DNA of 64,000 nucleotides. Origin: Cephalopachus bancanus (taxonomy: Eukaryota > Chordata > Mammalia > Primates > Tarsiidae). Position 1 is the first letter of the stretch, and each line of letters starts with the position of its first letter. A program made the position numbers and the translations under genes. Shown piece after piece: positions 46,118 to 58,039 of this stretch. A model generated the notes under the pieces. The model was not told where the DNA came from, did no database searches, and saw nothing but the letters and a program-made list of their open reading frames with translations. Location of the stretch: the NCBI GenBank assembly GCA_027257055.1, contig JAPVLO010000278.1, positions 248,001 to 312,000 on the forward strand, read 5' to 3'.

Positions 46118-47695
46118 AAGGTAATCCTAAGCAAAAAGAACAAAGCTGGAGGTATCACATCACCTGACATACTGCAAAGCTATAGTAGCAAAATCAGCAC
46201 GATACTGGTGCAAAAACAGACATACAGATCAATAGAATAGAATAGAGAACCCAGAAATAAAACCACATACTTATTGCCAAATCCAATTTGTCAAAGTCAA
46301 CAAAAACATACACTGGGAAAATGACACTCTTCTCAATAAATGGTCCTGGGAAAATTGGCTAACCATATATAGAAGAATAAAACTGGACCTCTGCTTTTCA
46401 GCATATACAAAAATGAACTCAAGATGGATTAAAGACTTAATTAGAAGACCTGAAACTATCAAAATACTAGGAGAAAACCTAGCAAAAACTCTTCTGAACT
46501 TTGACCTAGGCAAAGAATTCATGCATAACCCCTCAAAAGAACAGGCAACAAAAACAAAAATGGATAAATGGAATTTAATTAAGTTAAAAAACTGTACAAC
46601 AAAAGAAATAATCAACAGAGTGAACAGAAAATCTGTGGAATGGGAGAAAATATCTGCAAACTATGTATCTGACAGGGAACTAACATCCAGAATTACAATA
46701 AACTCAAACTCAGCAACAACAAAAATAATAATCCCATTAAGAGGTGGGCAAAGGATGTGAATATACATGTTTCATAAAAAGACATGCAAATGGCCAACAA
46801 GCATTTGAAAAAATATTCAACATCACTAATCATTAGAGAAATACAAATTAAAACCACAACTTGATATCATATTACTCCCTCAGAATGGCTATTATTCAAA
46901 AGACAAAAAATAACAGGTGTGGCAAAGATGTAGAAAAAAATTAATTGGTGAGACTCATTGGCCATTCCAAATGCATTGAATTATTTTGTCTTCATAGAAG
47001 AACGTTGGAAAAAGACATTATTGTAAAGCTTTCTATAAATTATAATCCCACCAATTTATCTTCTCTACATACACTTTTATACTGTTGGTGGAAATGCAAA
47101 TTAGTACAGTCTCTATGGAAAACAGTACGGAGATTTCTCAAATAACTAAAAATAAAGCTACTATTCGATCCAGCAATTCAGCACTATGGATATCTACCCA
47201 AAGGAAAAGAAATTATCATGACAAAAAGATACCTTCACTCATATGTTTACCACAGCACTATTCACAATAGCAAAGGAATGGAATCAAACTAAGTGTTCAT
47301 CAGTGGATGATTAAATAAAGAAAATATGGTATCTATATAAATAATGGAATACTATTTGGTCATAACAAGTTATGAAACCATGTCTTTTACAACAGCATGG
47401 ATGGAATTGGATGGAATTAATTGAAACAACTTAGACACAAAAAGACAAATACCGCATATTCTCACTTATATGTGGGAGCTGAATAATATATACATAGGAA
47501 CATAGACACTGGAAACTTGTAAGGGTGAAGGTGAGAGAGGGTTGAGGGATGAGAAATCAATTAAAGGGTACAATGTGTGTCATTCAGGTGATGGATACTC
47601 TAAAAGCCTTGCCTTCACCACTACACAATCTATGCATATAACAAAACTATGCTTGTACCTCATATGTTTGTAAAAATTAAAAAATACATACATAT
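46118..47695 (+). mobile_element. L1 3' half, sense (spacer plus right-arm start)
   Basis: ORF2 landmarks run from 'aaagctggaggtatcacatc' via 'caagatggattaaagactta' to 'gcatggatggaattggatgg', then the 3' UTR to about 47695. It is 5'-truncated. The 46413-46760 frame is a long remnant of ORF2p. The 3' UTR part falls in the right arm of the inverted duplication. About 46.93-47.07 kb looks like an extra or rearranged piece. Confidence 0.88.
46413..46760 (+). pseudogene. L1 ORF2p C-terminal-region fragment
   Basis: A 115-codon frame aligns with L1 ORF2p downstream of the reverse transcriptase: 'SRWIKDLIRRPETIKILGEN' near its start, then 'ATKTKMDKWNLIKLKN' and 'IINRVNRKSVEWEKI'. It has no catalytic domain. 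Stops bound it on both sides in the parent frame, so it is a relic. Confidence 0.85.
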
Positions 47696-48174
47696 GTGAT
47701 ATTTAAAGAAAAGAGCTCAGACTTAGGAGAGCAAAGTTGTTAAGAGCAAAGTTCACTCGTAAGATACTTCATTTTCTGTAAAGGGAAAATAAAACCACTT
47801 TACACACTGAAGGTAATTCAATGAGGCAGTGCGTGTGGGTCAACAAATATATTTATAGCACCATTCTAAGTTCTTTACAAATAGTAAGTCAACTAAGTTT
47901 CCTAACAATCCAATGAATGGTTACTATTATTATCTTGATTTTACAGATGAGGAAATTGAAGGAAAGAAGTCAACAAATTGTCCACAACAATCAGGAGTTC
48001 AGCCTGGGCTTTGGACCCAGGCAGTGAGGTTCTGAGTCTGTGTCATTAATATCCAGCATGTGATGCGTATAGAAAAATAATTATATATATATGTACACAT
48101 AATACAGTTTAGACACACATAAAATGCTTTATGTGCATATACAATGTACTTTAAAATTAAATTATCTACAAATG
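47499..48174 (-). repeat. Right arm of large inverted duplication
   Basis: About 676 bp, reverse complement of 45388-46091. It includes the sense L1 3' UTR (to about 47695), single-copy-looking sequence and an antisense MIR (about 47855-48050). A different 'gtaagatactt' versus 'gacgctaaggg' patch around 47.76 kb shows local divergence. Since the L1 body continues naturally into this arm, the right arm is probably the original. Confidence 0.9.
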
Positions 48175-51100
48175 GTGGCTATTACTATAATTAATCCCAA
48201 ATCGACTTTGAACAAGAGAGGAAAGAGACAAAATTTCAGTGGTTTTTCCAAATTTCTGTCATGAGAAAAGACATAGACATCCACACACAGAGACATGTAG
48301 GCAGAAAGCAAAATACTGACAACATACTAGATTTGATTCTCTAGTGAGTGTGGCTACTGCAGCTTGTTTTCCAAACGCCCATAGTGACCGCATTTATTGG
48401 TGTCTGTTTAGGCTGCCCGTGAGTATCTTGATTCCCGTCTTCATGTCTGGTGTTACTCCTGTAGCTTCCATCATCTAGGTTGATCACAAAATTCAAAGTT
48501 CATGAGGTCAAATGGGGAGTGAACACACATGTGTAGATGGTGCCATGGCAATGGGATGAGAAAAACAGATGGGCCACATTGCTGTCTCCCCTTTCACAGC
48601 TCTGCGGGGAGCAGGCAGCGCTCTCAGGAAGGTCAGAGCGGATGCCACAAAGCGGCACAGACATCCATGGGAACCTGGGCTTGAAAGAACCTACAGAAAT
48701 AAGATGGTGAATGATGAGAGGAAACAGGAAAGATGAAAGGCATGTAAACTGCTTCCTGAGTAGCATGCTCGTAGACTGAGGGGGGAAAGCCCCATGCTGC
48801 TTCGCTGTGTGCGTAAACTAGTAGTACCTGGATCTGCAAACTGATGACATCTGAGGTGGGCTGCCAAGCAGACACTGGCTGGGACTGGACTTTTGCTAGG
48901 CTAGGTAGTCTCTATTCGGCTGCACAGGCTCAGTTCTGGACTCCCCCAAGGCAACACATGGGCCCCTGCCCCAAGGTTATTTCACAGTGCCTTGGAAGGA
49001 ACTGGCAAGAGGGAGGCAGATAAAAAGAGGGCTGTGATGAGTCTGGAGGAAGGCATTAGTGTCTAGTCCCAATTCATGGGTCATAGCATGGTCCTTCAGA
49101 ACTATAAATAAAATGCTTGGCTTTCATCAAGGAATTCTAGCAATCTGTAATGCCTTTGAGTATAACAAAGGGATCTGTATATCATAGAAACACATGAAAG
49201 TATACTCGCCCAAAATTCTTACATGATACAAAGGAATTACTCCAAATATACTACTGGAATAATAGAATTCTACCAAATGGTCTCTAAATCTCCAAATGTT
49301 TTTTTTTTAATTGTCACATAAATCATGATAAAAGAAAAACTAACATGTGCTCTCAATCTTATTTGAATACTTCTTCCACTAGAGCACATGTTCAGGAACT
49401 GGAAGATGCCTATAATGTGGAACCAATCTCACAGTTTGATTTGAAGCCTTCTCTGAAATGGCATGTGCTAATCACTTCGTAGTTTAATGTGGAGCAATAC
49501 ACATAAAGCACTGTCAAATATGAAAATATTTAATTAAAAGAAGGTCATCTTGAAATCCATCCAAGGGGAATCATTCATTTAAGTGGAATGGTCATTCTGT
49601 GGTGCCCACCCAGCTCTGGTCTTGCGAGTGACTGGCCCCACCCATTTCTAGGCCATCATCTTGCATGGAAGACGCCATCAACTAACGGTGTCTCCAAGCC
49701 TCTTTCTGCTTCCTCCCAACCTGCTCCGCCCTGCTCTGTTGATGTCTGTCTCTGATGAGCTGGTCAGGGAGACTGGGCATCTCCTCTCTGCCCTTTGGAT
49801 TCTGTGTTCATCCTGGCCTTCCTCAATGTTATGACTTGTCTGCTTGGTGTCTGCTCTCCTTCTCCCAGAGCTTCTCGTGTCCTCCTGAAGCAGCCTTGCC
49901 CTGTCCTGTGGGAGTCGCGACCATCACCCATCCACTCGTGTCTTGCCCGGCCACTGTGAGGAGCAAGTAAGACTGCTGGATTTGACTTGAATTCACAATC
50001 CAGGGAATCTTCCCCTCCCCGCCTAAGGCCCAACCCAGGGCCTAAGCTGGAGATGCCCTTCATCCTTCCCTCTGTCATGACCTAGGCCGTGGAGCATGGA
50101 AGGCTAGCGTGGGACTCTTTCCTCTTCTGCAGGCTCAGGCTTCAGAAGTGAAGGTAGAGCCACTTGCCCTGAGCTTGTTGCAGCTGATGCCAGGCACATC
50201 AGCTCAACTCCCCTGCCTCCAGTTTCCCCAGAAAATCATGGAGGCCAGTAAAACATCCAAGTTCAACACAAAGGGGTTGACGTGTTGGGGTTCAGGGTCT
50301 CCGGGGCAGCATTCCACTCACCAGGGAGAAGTACTGTGGTCAGTGCTGGGCCCAGCTGCTGCGTCCCCTCAGAGAGGACTCTGCAGGGCGCCCCCGCCTC
50401 AGCTCACCCCATAGACCTGGCGCATGTGCACTGACTGGCAAGAGGGCAGTCAGCATGCCGGGGGCTTCCAGAGGTTGAGATTAGTGCAAAGCTACATCCC
50501 CTCACCCCTGCACGGTCATGTCAGAGAGGGAGAGAACAAGAGCCCTCAGCTGATGATGGCCCCTCCCGGGGAAACCAAGGGAGCAGACACAGGGTAGAAC
50601 AGCTTCCCTCTGCACAGCAGACCTTAGCAGCTTCGGCTCCATTGCAGGAGTCACCCTGTGGGCAGGCGTGGAAGAGACCGGTTGGGTCCTGCCTGGACGC
50701 CCCTGGGAGGCCAGGCCAGCTCTGTGGGCCCTGCAGTAGGGGAGCTGAATCCTGTCTCCCAGGCAAGCCCAAGGTGAATTCAGGGACTTCAGACAGCCTC
50801 AAGAGATCCTAGTCTTCTAGCACCCACTGGGCCCGAGGCCCCTCCAAGTGAATGGACACTTGATCTTCACGGCCTCTACTCCTGTTCGCTCCCATCACCA
50901 TCAAGGTCATGGACACTCTGGGCACTCCAAGCAGGAAGCCATGATCCAGCCACATTCCAGAGCAGATGCTACCAGGAGAGTATAGAGTCTTACGGACTTC
51001 TGTCTGTCCCCAAGTGGCCCTGACCACCCAAGAGGACCTACACTATTTACTATGTTCCTCCACATAAGGCAAAACTACCCACCCCCTATATGCCCTTGTT

Positions 51101-51578
51101 CCTCCGCATGACCAAAGCTCTGTAGCAGGTAGGGTCCTACTTAGGGGGCCATACCCAGGAAGGCCTATGGTCATCCACGTCCAACTCCAACAAGAAAAGA
51201 AATTCGTGTTCCCACAGGACAGAAGAGGCCGCCTGGGTCAAAACATCATGGTTCTTTTATCTGCATTACCAGTGCCATGAAAATGGGGACATCTTCTCTG
51301 GAACTGTCAACTGTCACTAGAGGAATGAGTCAATCCTCTGCATTTGTTTTCCAATATTGCCTCTTCAAGCAATTCACCCATCTTCTGCAACCCAAGCTCC
51401 ACTCAGTCAGTGCTCCCCCAGGCACCCTACCACCATGGGGAGATGGACGTGGAGTTAGTGCAGACCAGGAAGAAGGGCCAGGGTCCCGGGGCCACACTGT
51501 GACTCTGGTCCTGCAGGGCGGCCCAGGGTGGGCGGCGTGTGAGGGCTTCTCTGCTCAGAGCTTCCCAAGTTCAGTCGA
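48175..51578. other. Unique noncoding stretch
   Basis: It is AT-rich to about 49.55 kb and then GC-richer. Frames of up to 122 codons (51277-51645) are unrecognised. No CpG island, exon or named repeat is supported. Confidence 0.5.
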
Positions 51579-51579
51579 C

Positions 51580-52282
51580 CAGCGGGCCCCAACCATTTTG
51601 GCATCAGGGACCAGTTTCATGGAAGACAATTTTTTCACAGACTGAGGTGGGGAGATGGTTTCTGGGTGATTCAAGCACATAACATTTATTGTGCACTTTA
51701 TTTCTATTATTATTACATTGTAATATATAATGAAATAACTATATACCTTTTCATTAAAAAGAAGCATGAACAGAAGGTGGTAAAAATGGATGAAAATAGG
51801 CATTAGATTCTGACTGAAAGCCTGCCACCAGATGCAGCTGTACAACTGAAGTCCATCAACTCACTTTCTGACAGGGATTGGACACAAGTCTGCAAGCAAT
51901 TGGTTGACTATAGTCTCTGTGCAGCCAAACTTCACTGTTAAGGTTAATCTGTATTTGCAGACACTCCCCAGCACTAGTATCATCTCCTCAGCTCCATCTC
52001 AGATCATCAGGCATTAGATTTTCATAAGGAGCCGCAACCTAGATCCCTCCACAACCTAGAGCATGTGCAGTTCACAACAGGGTTCATGCTCCTGTGAGAA
52101 TCTAATGCCGCTGCTGATCTGATAGCAGATGGAGCTCAGGTGGTTATGCAAGCGATGGGGAATGGCTGTAACACAGATGAAGCTTCGCTCACTTGCCTGA
52201 TGCTCACCTCCTGTTGTGCAGCTTGGCTCCTGACAGGCCACCAACCAGTGCCAGTCTGTGGCCCGGGGACCGGTGACCCCTG
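51580..52282. mobile_element. hAT (Zaphod-like, Tip100) DNA transposon, nonautonomous
   Basis: It opens 'cagcgggccccaaccatttt' and closes 'cggtgacccctg', with 'ggcatcagggaccagtttca' just inside. The interior contains 'gcattagattttcataagga' at about 52010 and its inverted partner 'ctcctgtgagaatctaatgc' at about 52090, a known trait of the family. At ~700 bp no transposase is encoded. The AT-rich piece at 51.68-51.78 kb differs from what I remember of the consensus and may be an expansion. Confidence 0.82.
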
Positions 52283-52764
52283 CAGTAGATCTTCCTCTGG
52301 ATGAACTCAGGAAAGCCCAAGTAAGAGGACTTTGCAAGATGGCACAGTCTTATCTTAATTGCTCACTTAATGAAGGAAGCATTAAAGAGCAGTGCCCTCA
52401 GAGCTGGCAAAAAACTATTTCTTCTCAGAAGTTTCCTTGACTTAAGCTACATTCAAAGTCTGTGCAGTGCCATGGCTGGAAACAGGAGAAACTGCCTGGC
52501 ATGTCTCCAAACTTGTGGAGAACAGTGCCTCTCAGGCAGAGGTCATCTCTATATCTGCTTTCTGGGCTGACCCAGCAACAGAGTGCAAGGGAGTCTTCCA
52601 GTAATGGCAAGAGCTGTTGAGTGTGGCCATTGCTGGCCGAGGAACCCAAAGTCAGCAGCTCACAATCACACAAACCTGCAACCGAAGAGACAACGCTAGA
52701 CCCACCCTGACTGGTCATAGCAGCAAACACACACACTTCTACTTCTCAAATAGCTCCTAGGATT
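52283..52764. other. Unique noncoding stretch
   Basis: The opposite-strand frames at 52370-52570 and 52425-52736 overlap and are unrecognised. No repeat was identified. Confidence 0.5.
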
Positions 52765-52765
52765 T

Positions 52766-53158
52766 CAAGGGTTTTTTGAGATTTGTATTTTAAAGATGGG
52801 GTACAATTCAGGGTTAGGTATACAAATGGCCATTGTACAGGTAAAGTTTGGGCCTACCTTTGGTCCCCATTTTGCCTGGTTTGAGATCAGGCACCCTTAC
52901 TGATGTAGCCTCCCCTGACAGTTTCCCACTACTGTCAATCCCTTTCTTATAGTATTATGGTAAATGTTCAGGGTTCGCTTATGAGTGAGAACATGTGGTA
53001 CTCAGTTCTTTATTTCTATGATATATCACTGAGTCTGATAGACTCTAAGTCTGTCCAAGTTGCTGTGAAGTTCACAATTTTGTCCTTCTTTATGGCTGCA
53101 TAATATTCCAACGTGTATATGTTCCATATTTTTTTCCAGTCCACTTTCAATGGTTCTA
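52766..53158 (-). mobile_element. L1 3' end, antisense, 5'-truncated
   Basis: From 'tgtattttaaagatggggta' through 'aaagtttgggcctaccttt' and 'ttatagtattatggtaaatg' to 'ctgcataatattccaacgtg', the antisense 3' UTR and extreme ORF2 end. It has the same lineage as the 31-kb and 54.7-kb copies. The poly(T) end is weak. Confidence 0.88.
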
Positions 53159-53159
53159 C

Positions 53160-53455
53160 CTAGAGACAGAGTTAATCTTTCAGAAAAGGTTTGTGAAGAA
53201 GCCACAGAGCTCAACAATCTCCATAGTCTTGATATCCTTTAACTTGTTTATTAAGCATGATCACAAACCTAACTGGCATTGCACTGGGGTGGGTCTGAAG
53301 GAGTTGAGGGGCACCGCGTGATTTCTCCCAACCACCCATGCAGATTCACACCATAGTGGACTCCCACACTGGGAAGGCGTGAGCCAGGCAGGTCCAAGTG
53401 ACAGCTTGAATCCTCAGAGACAGAACCAGTGGCAGCTCTCTGCCCACATAAAAAA
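53160..53455. other. Short unique spacer between two opposed L1 ends
   Basis: No repeat recognised. It is bounded by the antisense L1 to the left and a sense L1 to the right. Confidence 0.5.
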
Positions 53456-53456
53456 A

Positions 53457-53697
53457 AAGAGAGACACTGAGTACCACGTTTTCCCACTCATAAGCAGACT
53501 CTGAACAATTACATTAATAAAGGGGTTTGCAGTAGTGGGAAACTGCCAGGGGAGGGGGGACACAACATCAGTAAGGGTATCTAATCTCCATCCAGGTGAA
53601 GTGGGGACCAAAGGGAGGCCCGAACTTTACCTGTAAAATGAACATGTGCACAGCTAACCCTGAATTATACCCCACAACTTTAAAATAAAAATGTTTT
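53457..53697 (+). mobile_element. L1 3' end, sense, 5'-truncated
   Basis: 'gagacactgagtaccacgtt', 'gaaactgccaggggaggggg', 'ggaccaaagggaggcccgaa' and 'ccctgaattataccccacaa' then an A-rich tail. It overlaps in content with the antisense copy 300 bp upstream, so it is a separate insertion and not the other half of one inverted element. Confidence 0.88.
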
Positions 53698-54062
53698 TAA
53701 AAGAAAGAAAAAGAGAGACAGAGGTCGGGGGAAACCAGTGGAAGCCTATTATCCACTGAGCCAGCCAGTTGACAAAAGCCCACAAGCACTTCCTCCTGGT
53801 CAGTGGTGGCCATTGTGGTAGGAGGGCCCCACATGAGAGGAGGAGGAGAGGAGGGAGAGGGAGGGAAGAAGAAGAGAGGAGGGGGGGAGGGGAGAAGGGA
53901 GGAGAGAGAAGAGAGAAGGAAAGAGGGAGAGGGGAGGAGAGGAGAGGAGAAGAAAGGAGGGAGAGGGAGAGGAGGAGAGGAGAGGACAGGGATGGAGGGA
54001 GGGAGGGAGGGAGGGAGAGAGTAGGGGGGCGGGAGAGAGAGAGAGGAAGGGAACAAGAGATT
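53698..54062. repeat. Polypurine (GA-rich) tract, 152 bp pure, ~360 bp overall
   Basis: The stretch 53835-53986 contains only A and G on the plus strand, built from 'gaggagagga', 'gggaga' and 'gaagaag' words. The tract continues with few interruptions to 54059, including 'ggagggagggagggaggg'. Arg/Glu/Gly and Pro/Ser/Leu frames over it (up to 171 codons) are artefacts. It begins just beyond an L1 A-tail. Confidence 0.96.
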
Positions 54063-54710
54063 GCTAAAAAAAAATAGCAATAGCCAATAACAATTGTGAT
54101 AAATACTAGGAAGAAAAGTACCAAAGGCTCTGACCCAGGACACAGGGTTCTAGAAGTTTCTGAGGGCAAGAGATGTCTAAGTCAAGATAGGAATGATAAG
54201 CAAAAGTCAATCAGAGAAGAGAAGAAATAAGTATGTGCATGCTTTTGCCTGTCTGGGTGTGGGTCTGGGGTGCAGAGGACGCATCCCATGGAGGAACAGG
54301 GCGTGGACATGCTCAGGGGACAGGTGTGTGTGCTTTTGGAGATCTGATCAGGTGATTAAGGCATAGGGGTACCACGGGGCCGGGGCGGAGATGAGACTCA
54401 AGAAGAAGACAGAGGGCAGTGCACCCAGGTCCAGGCCATATACGGGGCTTGGGTTTACCAACAGAACAGGAAGGACTCCAGCAGGCTCTCATTGTGAGGG
54501 TAGCATTGCCTGTGACAGTCACATTTCAAAAAGCTCCCTCTGGCTACTCCATCTTTGTTAAAAAAGAGTGTGGAGATAACACAGAAGCCAACTGAATGCT
54601 GGTGACATTTAACATACTGGCCACAGGTATCTCAGTTAATTATCAGGGACCATTTCACAGCTTCCCTTCCAAAAGTTTCACAAGACACTGGACAACCAAT
54701 AACCATAAGT
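54063..54710. other. Unique noncoding stretch
   Basis: No repeat or exon recognised. Confidence 0.5.
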
Positions 54711-54712
54711 TC

Positions 54713-55430
54713 TTTTTTTTTTTAATCAATATTTTTTATTATGATATTGTGGGGTACAGTTAAGGGTTAGGTATACAAATACGTTTCATTCAGGCACCCT
54801 GTTGATAAGAGGTGTTTCCCTGTCCCCAGACAGATAATTGCTACCGTTAATCCCATCTCCCTCCCCACCCATGGTTTCCCACTACTGTCAGTCATTTTCT
54901 TATAGTATTACATTGGATGTTCAAGGTCCATTATATGAGTGAGAACATGTGATACTCGAATCTTTGTTTCTGTGAGAGGTCACTCAGTATTAAAGACTCT
55001 AGTTCCATCCAGGTTGCTGCGAAATTCATGATTTTGTTCCCTTTTATGGCTGCGTAGTATTCCATCGTGTATATGTACCACATTTTTTTAATCCAGTCCT
55101 CTTTTGATGGGCAGCATGGTTGCTTCCAGGTTCTTGCTATTGTGAACAATGCTGCAATAAACATACGTGTGCAGGTATCTTTTTTATAGAGTGATTTGAG
55201 TTCTTCAGGGTATATTCCCAGTAGGGGGATTGCGGGGTCATATGGGAGCTTGATGTTTAGAGCTTTTAGGAATCGCCACACTGCTTTTCACAGAGGTTGC
55301 ACTAGTTTACACTCCCACCAACAGTGTAGAAGTGTTCCCTTTTCATCACACCCTCTCCAGCAGCTGCTATTTTTTGAGTTGTTGATAATTGCCCTTCTGA
55401 CTGGAGTTAGGTGGTATCTCAGTGTGGTTC
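54713..55430 (-). mobile_element. L1 3' end, antisense, the best-preserved in the window
   Basis: A 12-T run leads to 'gggtacagttaagggttagg', 'tttcccactactgtcagtca' and 'gcgtagtattccatcgtgta', then about 470 bp of antisense ORF2. The ORF2 part is the longest open L1 coding relic here (54931-55281), so this is probably a younger copy. I found no convincing target-site duplication at either edge. Confidence 0.9.
54931..55281 (-). pseudogene. L1 ORF2p C-terminal fragment, well preserved
   Basis: A 116-codon open frame covers the C-terminal end of L1 ORF2p: 'MWRFLKALNIKLPYDPAIP', then the Cys-Cys segment 'QPCCPSKEDWIKKMWYIYTM' and 'EYYAAIKGNKIMNF'. It is intact to the terminal stop but lacks all upstream domains. 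It is a truncated insertion and not a functional gene. Confidence 0.9.
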
Positions 55431-57680
55431 TGAATCTCTTTCTCAAAGAAGTTACCATCTGCAACCTCCCCGCAATCCCCTACAGCCAGGGCCTTTCTAG
55501 GACCACGAACAGGAGCCACACCTGGTGCTGGAGACAGCCGGTGGGAGACCCATAACCATCTCCCATGAGGCACCACTGGGGAGTCGGCTCTGCAGGATCA
55601 GACACTGACCGCCCCAGGCGCATCCGAGCAGGAAGCAGGAGTGAGTCCTCCTCTGTCCAAGGCCCTCTCAAACTCCCCTGTGCTTGTGCCCAGCCATGTG
55701 CCAGGTCTGTTTTCCCCTGTCCAGACCCCAGCACCCGATCTTAATAATTAGTAAGTGTGGAGTAGCATGGCTTATATTGGAACGGAGACGTGTGAACAGG
55801 AAGAGGTGTACCAGCCCTAACCCCGCATGAGGGAATCATGACGGGGGCTCTCAAAGTAGAGCAGAGGCACATGGTGGGGGAGAGCATGCCTAGCTGCTGG
55901 CTCTGCCCTCGCCTGCCACCATGGGGCCTCTGTCTGGGCACAGCGTCTTTCCCATGTGTATTTCTGGAATCCCCAGGGCGCAGTCCCCAAGGGCTCGTAA
56001 ACAAGTGGTGCTGGCAGCTACTGAACCTGACTGCATGTTCTTTCCTCTTGCGTTGAGCAGCCCCAGGCGCAGGGGATGTGATGACTCACTCCCCTGGCGG
56101 CACACCCAGCCTGACCCAGCGCTTGCTGGCACAGGGGTGGCTCCGGGTGCTGGTGCCTCCTGTGCTGAGTTGCAGGAGGTTCCATGCACAAGGAAGAGCT
56201 GCTTGCAGGGTGTCCAGGCTGAGCTCATGGTCCGTGGTGGGCCAGTTCTGATGGGCCAGTTAGCTCTCTTCATGGCAGGGTCCTCACGGGAGCCCCGAGG
56301 AACTGGTGTCAGAGAACACTAAAGCATCATACTCTGCTCCCCACAGAAGGAATAGATTCTCTTCCTGAGAGGGACCTCGTGTCCCCACACTCAGGTATCC
56401 CCAGGGTTGGCTCCCAGTTCTCCTAACTGGACCAGGAAGTCCTGAATCTCAGAAGTAGTGCAGCTCTGTGTTAATGGGGCTACTCCATCATGTCTGCCCA
56501 TGACAGCAGAGCATGGGACCTAGAGGGAGGGAGGTCTCATGGAAGGGAGGCCACCCACTCAGGTGCAAGTGCCCTCAGGGAAGGCCATGCATTTCCTGAG
56601 CCCACCTATCCATGAGGTTTGGGGAAGATGCATCCATCAACGAGGAAGTTCTTCCAGGTGGTTCAACCATTGAACTTTCTTTTTAAAAGTGTGAGACAGT
56701 TTAAGAAGTGCATAACACTTAGATATTCTTCCACTTTTAAAATTAACGACTGCATTCTGACATTTGATCACCAGGCATACCCATTTGCACAGATACCATC
56801 CCTGCTCTCTAGCCTCACAGCTTTCTAAAACAAAACTGTGAATGTCCCCTTGAAGATTCACTTATATTTACAACAGCATGCCTCATGTGAAAATAAGTGT
56901 CCTCCCCCTTAGAACCCTTCTCTCCCAGCACTGTTCCCGTGTACACTAAGGCTTTTATAGGGCTTTAGAAGAGCAAGGACATATCATAGTCTTCGTTGTA
57001 GCATAGCACAAAATAGTAAACTCTCAGCCAAAAAAAATGCACATTGCATAATACCAAGCTACATTGCTGGTATCATACCAGGTTCAAACTTAGACAATCC
57101 ATTGATGGAATAAAAGCATGAAAACATTTTAATAATGTAAGAATTCCACCAATCTAGTCCATCTCAACAACTGCAAAGTGACCTCCACTGAGACAAACCT
57201 CTTCACCCCAGCCTATGGAGACCCAAGATTCACAGAGGAGGAGCAGAAGTCAGGACCACGAAGCACTAGAAGCAAATCTCACAGCACAGATGGACCCAGT
57301 GTTCACAAGGTAATGTGGCCATCATTCCTGCTGTAAAAGCAAGTTGCCTTCAAACAAAAGAGAAACATGTTATCCCTATGTATTTTCTACTGCTTCTTCA
57401 TAGACAGTGTTCCGATTTTAAGACCTGCATCCAACAAAATGAACACTTCCTGAATGCTTAATGTATGACCATGTAGGCTCATTCTACATGACTACTGACC
57501 AAGCCCAGGAAGTAGCTACCTCCTGAGCATACTTCTTCAAAATTATCCCGTTAATTGCGTCTCCTCTCTTTTCTTATTGCCACTGCCTAATTCTAATCCT
57601 AATAAGATCAACCCAGATGGAGAGGTGGGCTTTCCATGAAGCTCCTGGAACTTAAGTTCAAAGACTTTTCACCCAGTCAT
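55431..57680. other. Unique noncoding stretch, GC-rich then AT-rich
   Basis: Opposed 127- and 133-codon frames overlap at 55.89-56.32 kb, both unrecognised. A GC-rich segment spans 55.5-56.6 kb without an obvious CpG island. I see no exon or named repeat. Confidence 0.5.
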
Positions 57681-57681
57681 G

Positions 57682-57700
57682 GTGTATGTGTGTGTGCACA

Positions 57701-57743
<43 letters not shown>
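57682..57743. repeat. (TG)n microsatellite, interrupted
   Basis: GT/TG repeat with a 'gcacatgta' interruption near the left end, then about 20 uninterrupted TG units. Confidence 0.97.
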
Positions 57744-57747
<4 letters not shown>

Positions 57748-58039
57748 TGAAGTTAGATATATTTTAACAGCACATAGTTAGGACTGCTGTGCCTTTAGGT
57801 GACATCAGAATGATCCTGGGCCTTCTTGGCCATGAATTAAAGGGTCTGGATTTAGTTTGGTTTGGGTTCAGTTTGGCCTATATTGATGAGGCCTCCATGT
57901 AGAGGTGAGCTATCACCAGACATTCTAGTGCAGGAGTGGCCTCCAGCAATGTACTGTTGATGCTTAAACACTCACTGTTATACCTAATGTTGCACTCACA
58001 ATTTTAATTATTTCTTTTAAAGAGGGCCCTTATGTTACA
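57744..58039. other. Unique noncoding spacer
   Basis: Sequence between the TG repeat and the Tigger2; nothing recognised. Confidence 0.5.

Noticed and set aside
52766..53697. A single L1 with a 5' inversion (twin priming)
   Set aside because: Both pieces contain the 3' UTR, so they cannot be complementary halves of one element.
53654..54169. 171-codon Pro/Ser/Leu-rich minus-strand frame
   Set aside because: Translation of the purine tract on the complementary strand; several frames are open for the same reason.
54931..55281. Clean 116-codon frame as a possible gene
   Set aside because: It is the C-terminal end of L1 ORF2p inside a 5'-truncated L1; the same protein segment occurs at 31438-31737.
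55500..56320. CpG-island promoter in GC-rich sequence
   Set aside because: GC is raised but CpG dinucleotides stay sparse by eye, and no downstream exon is visible.
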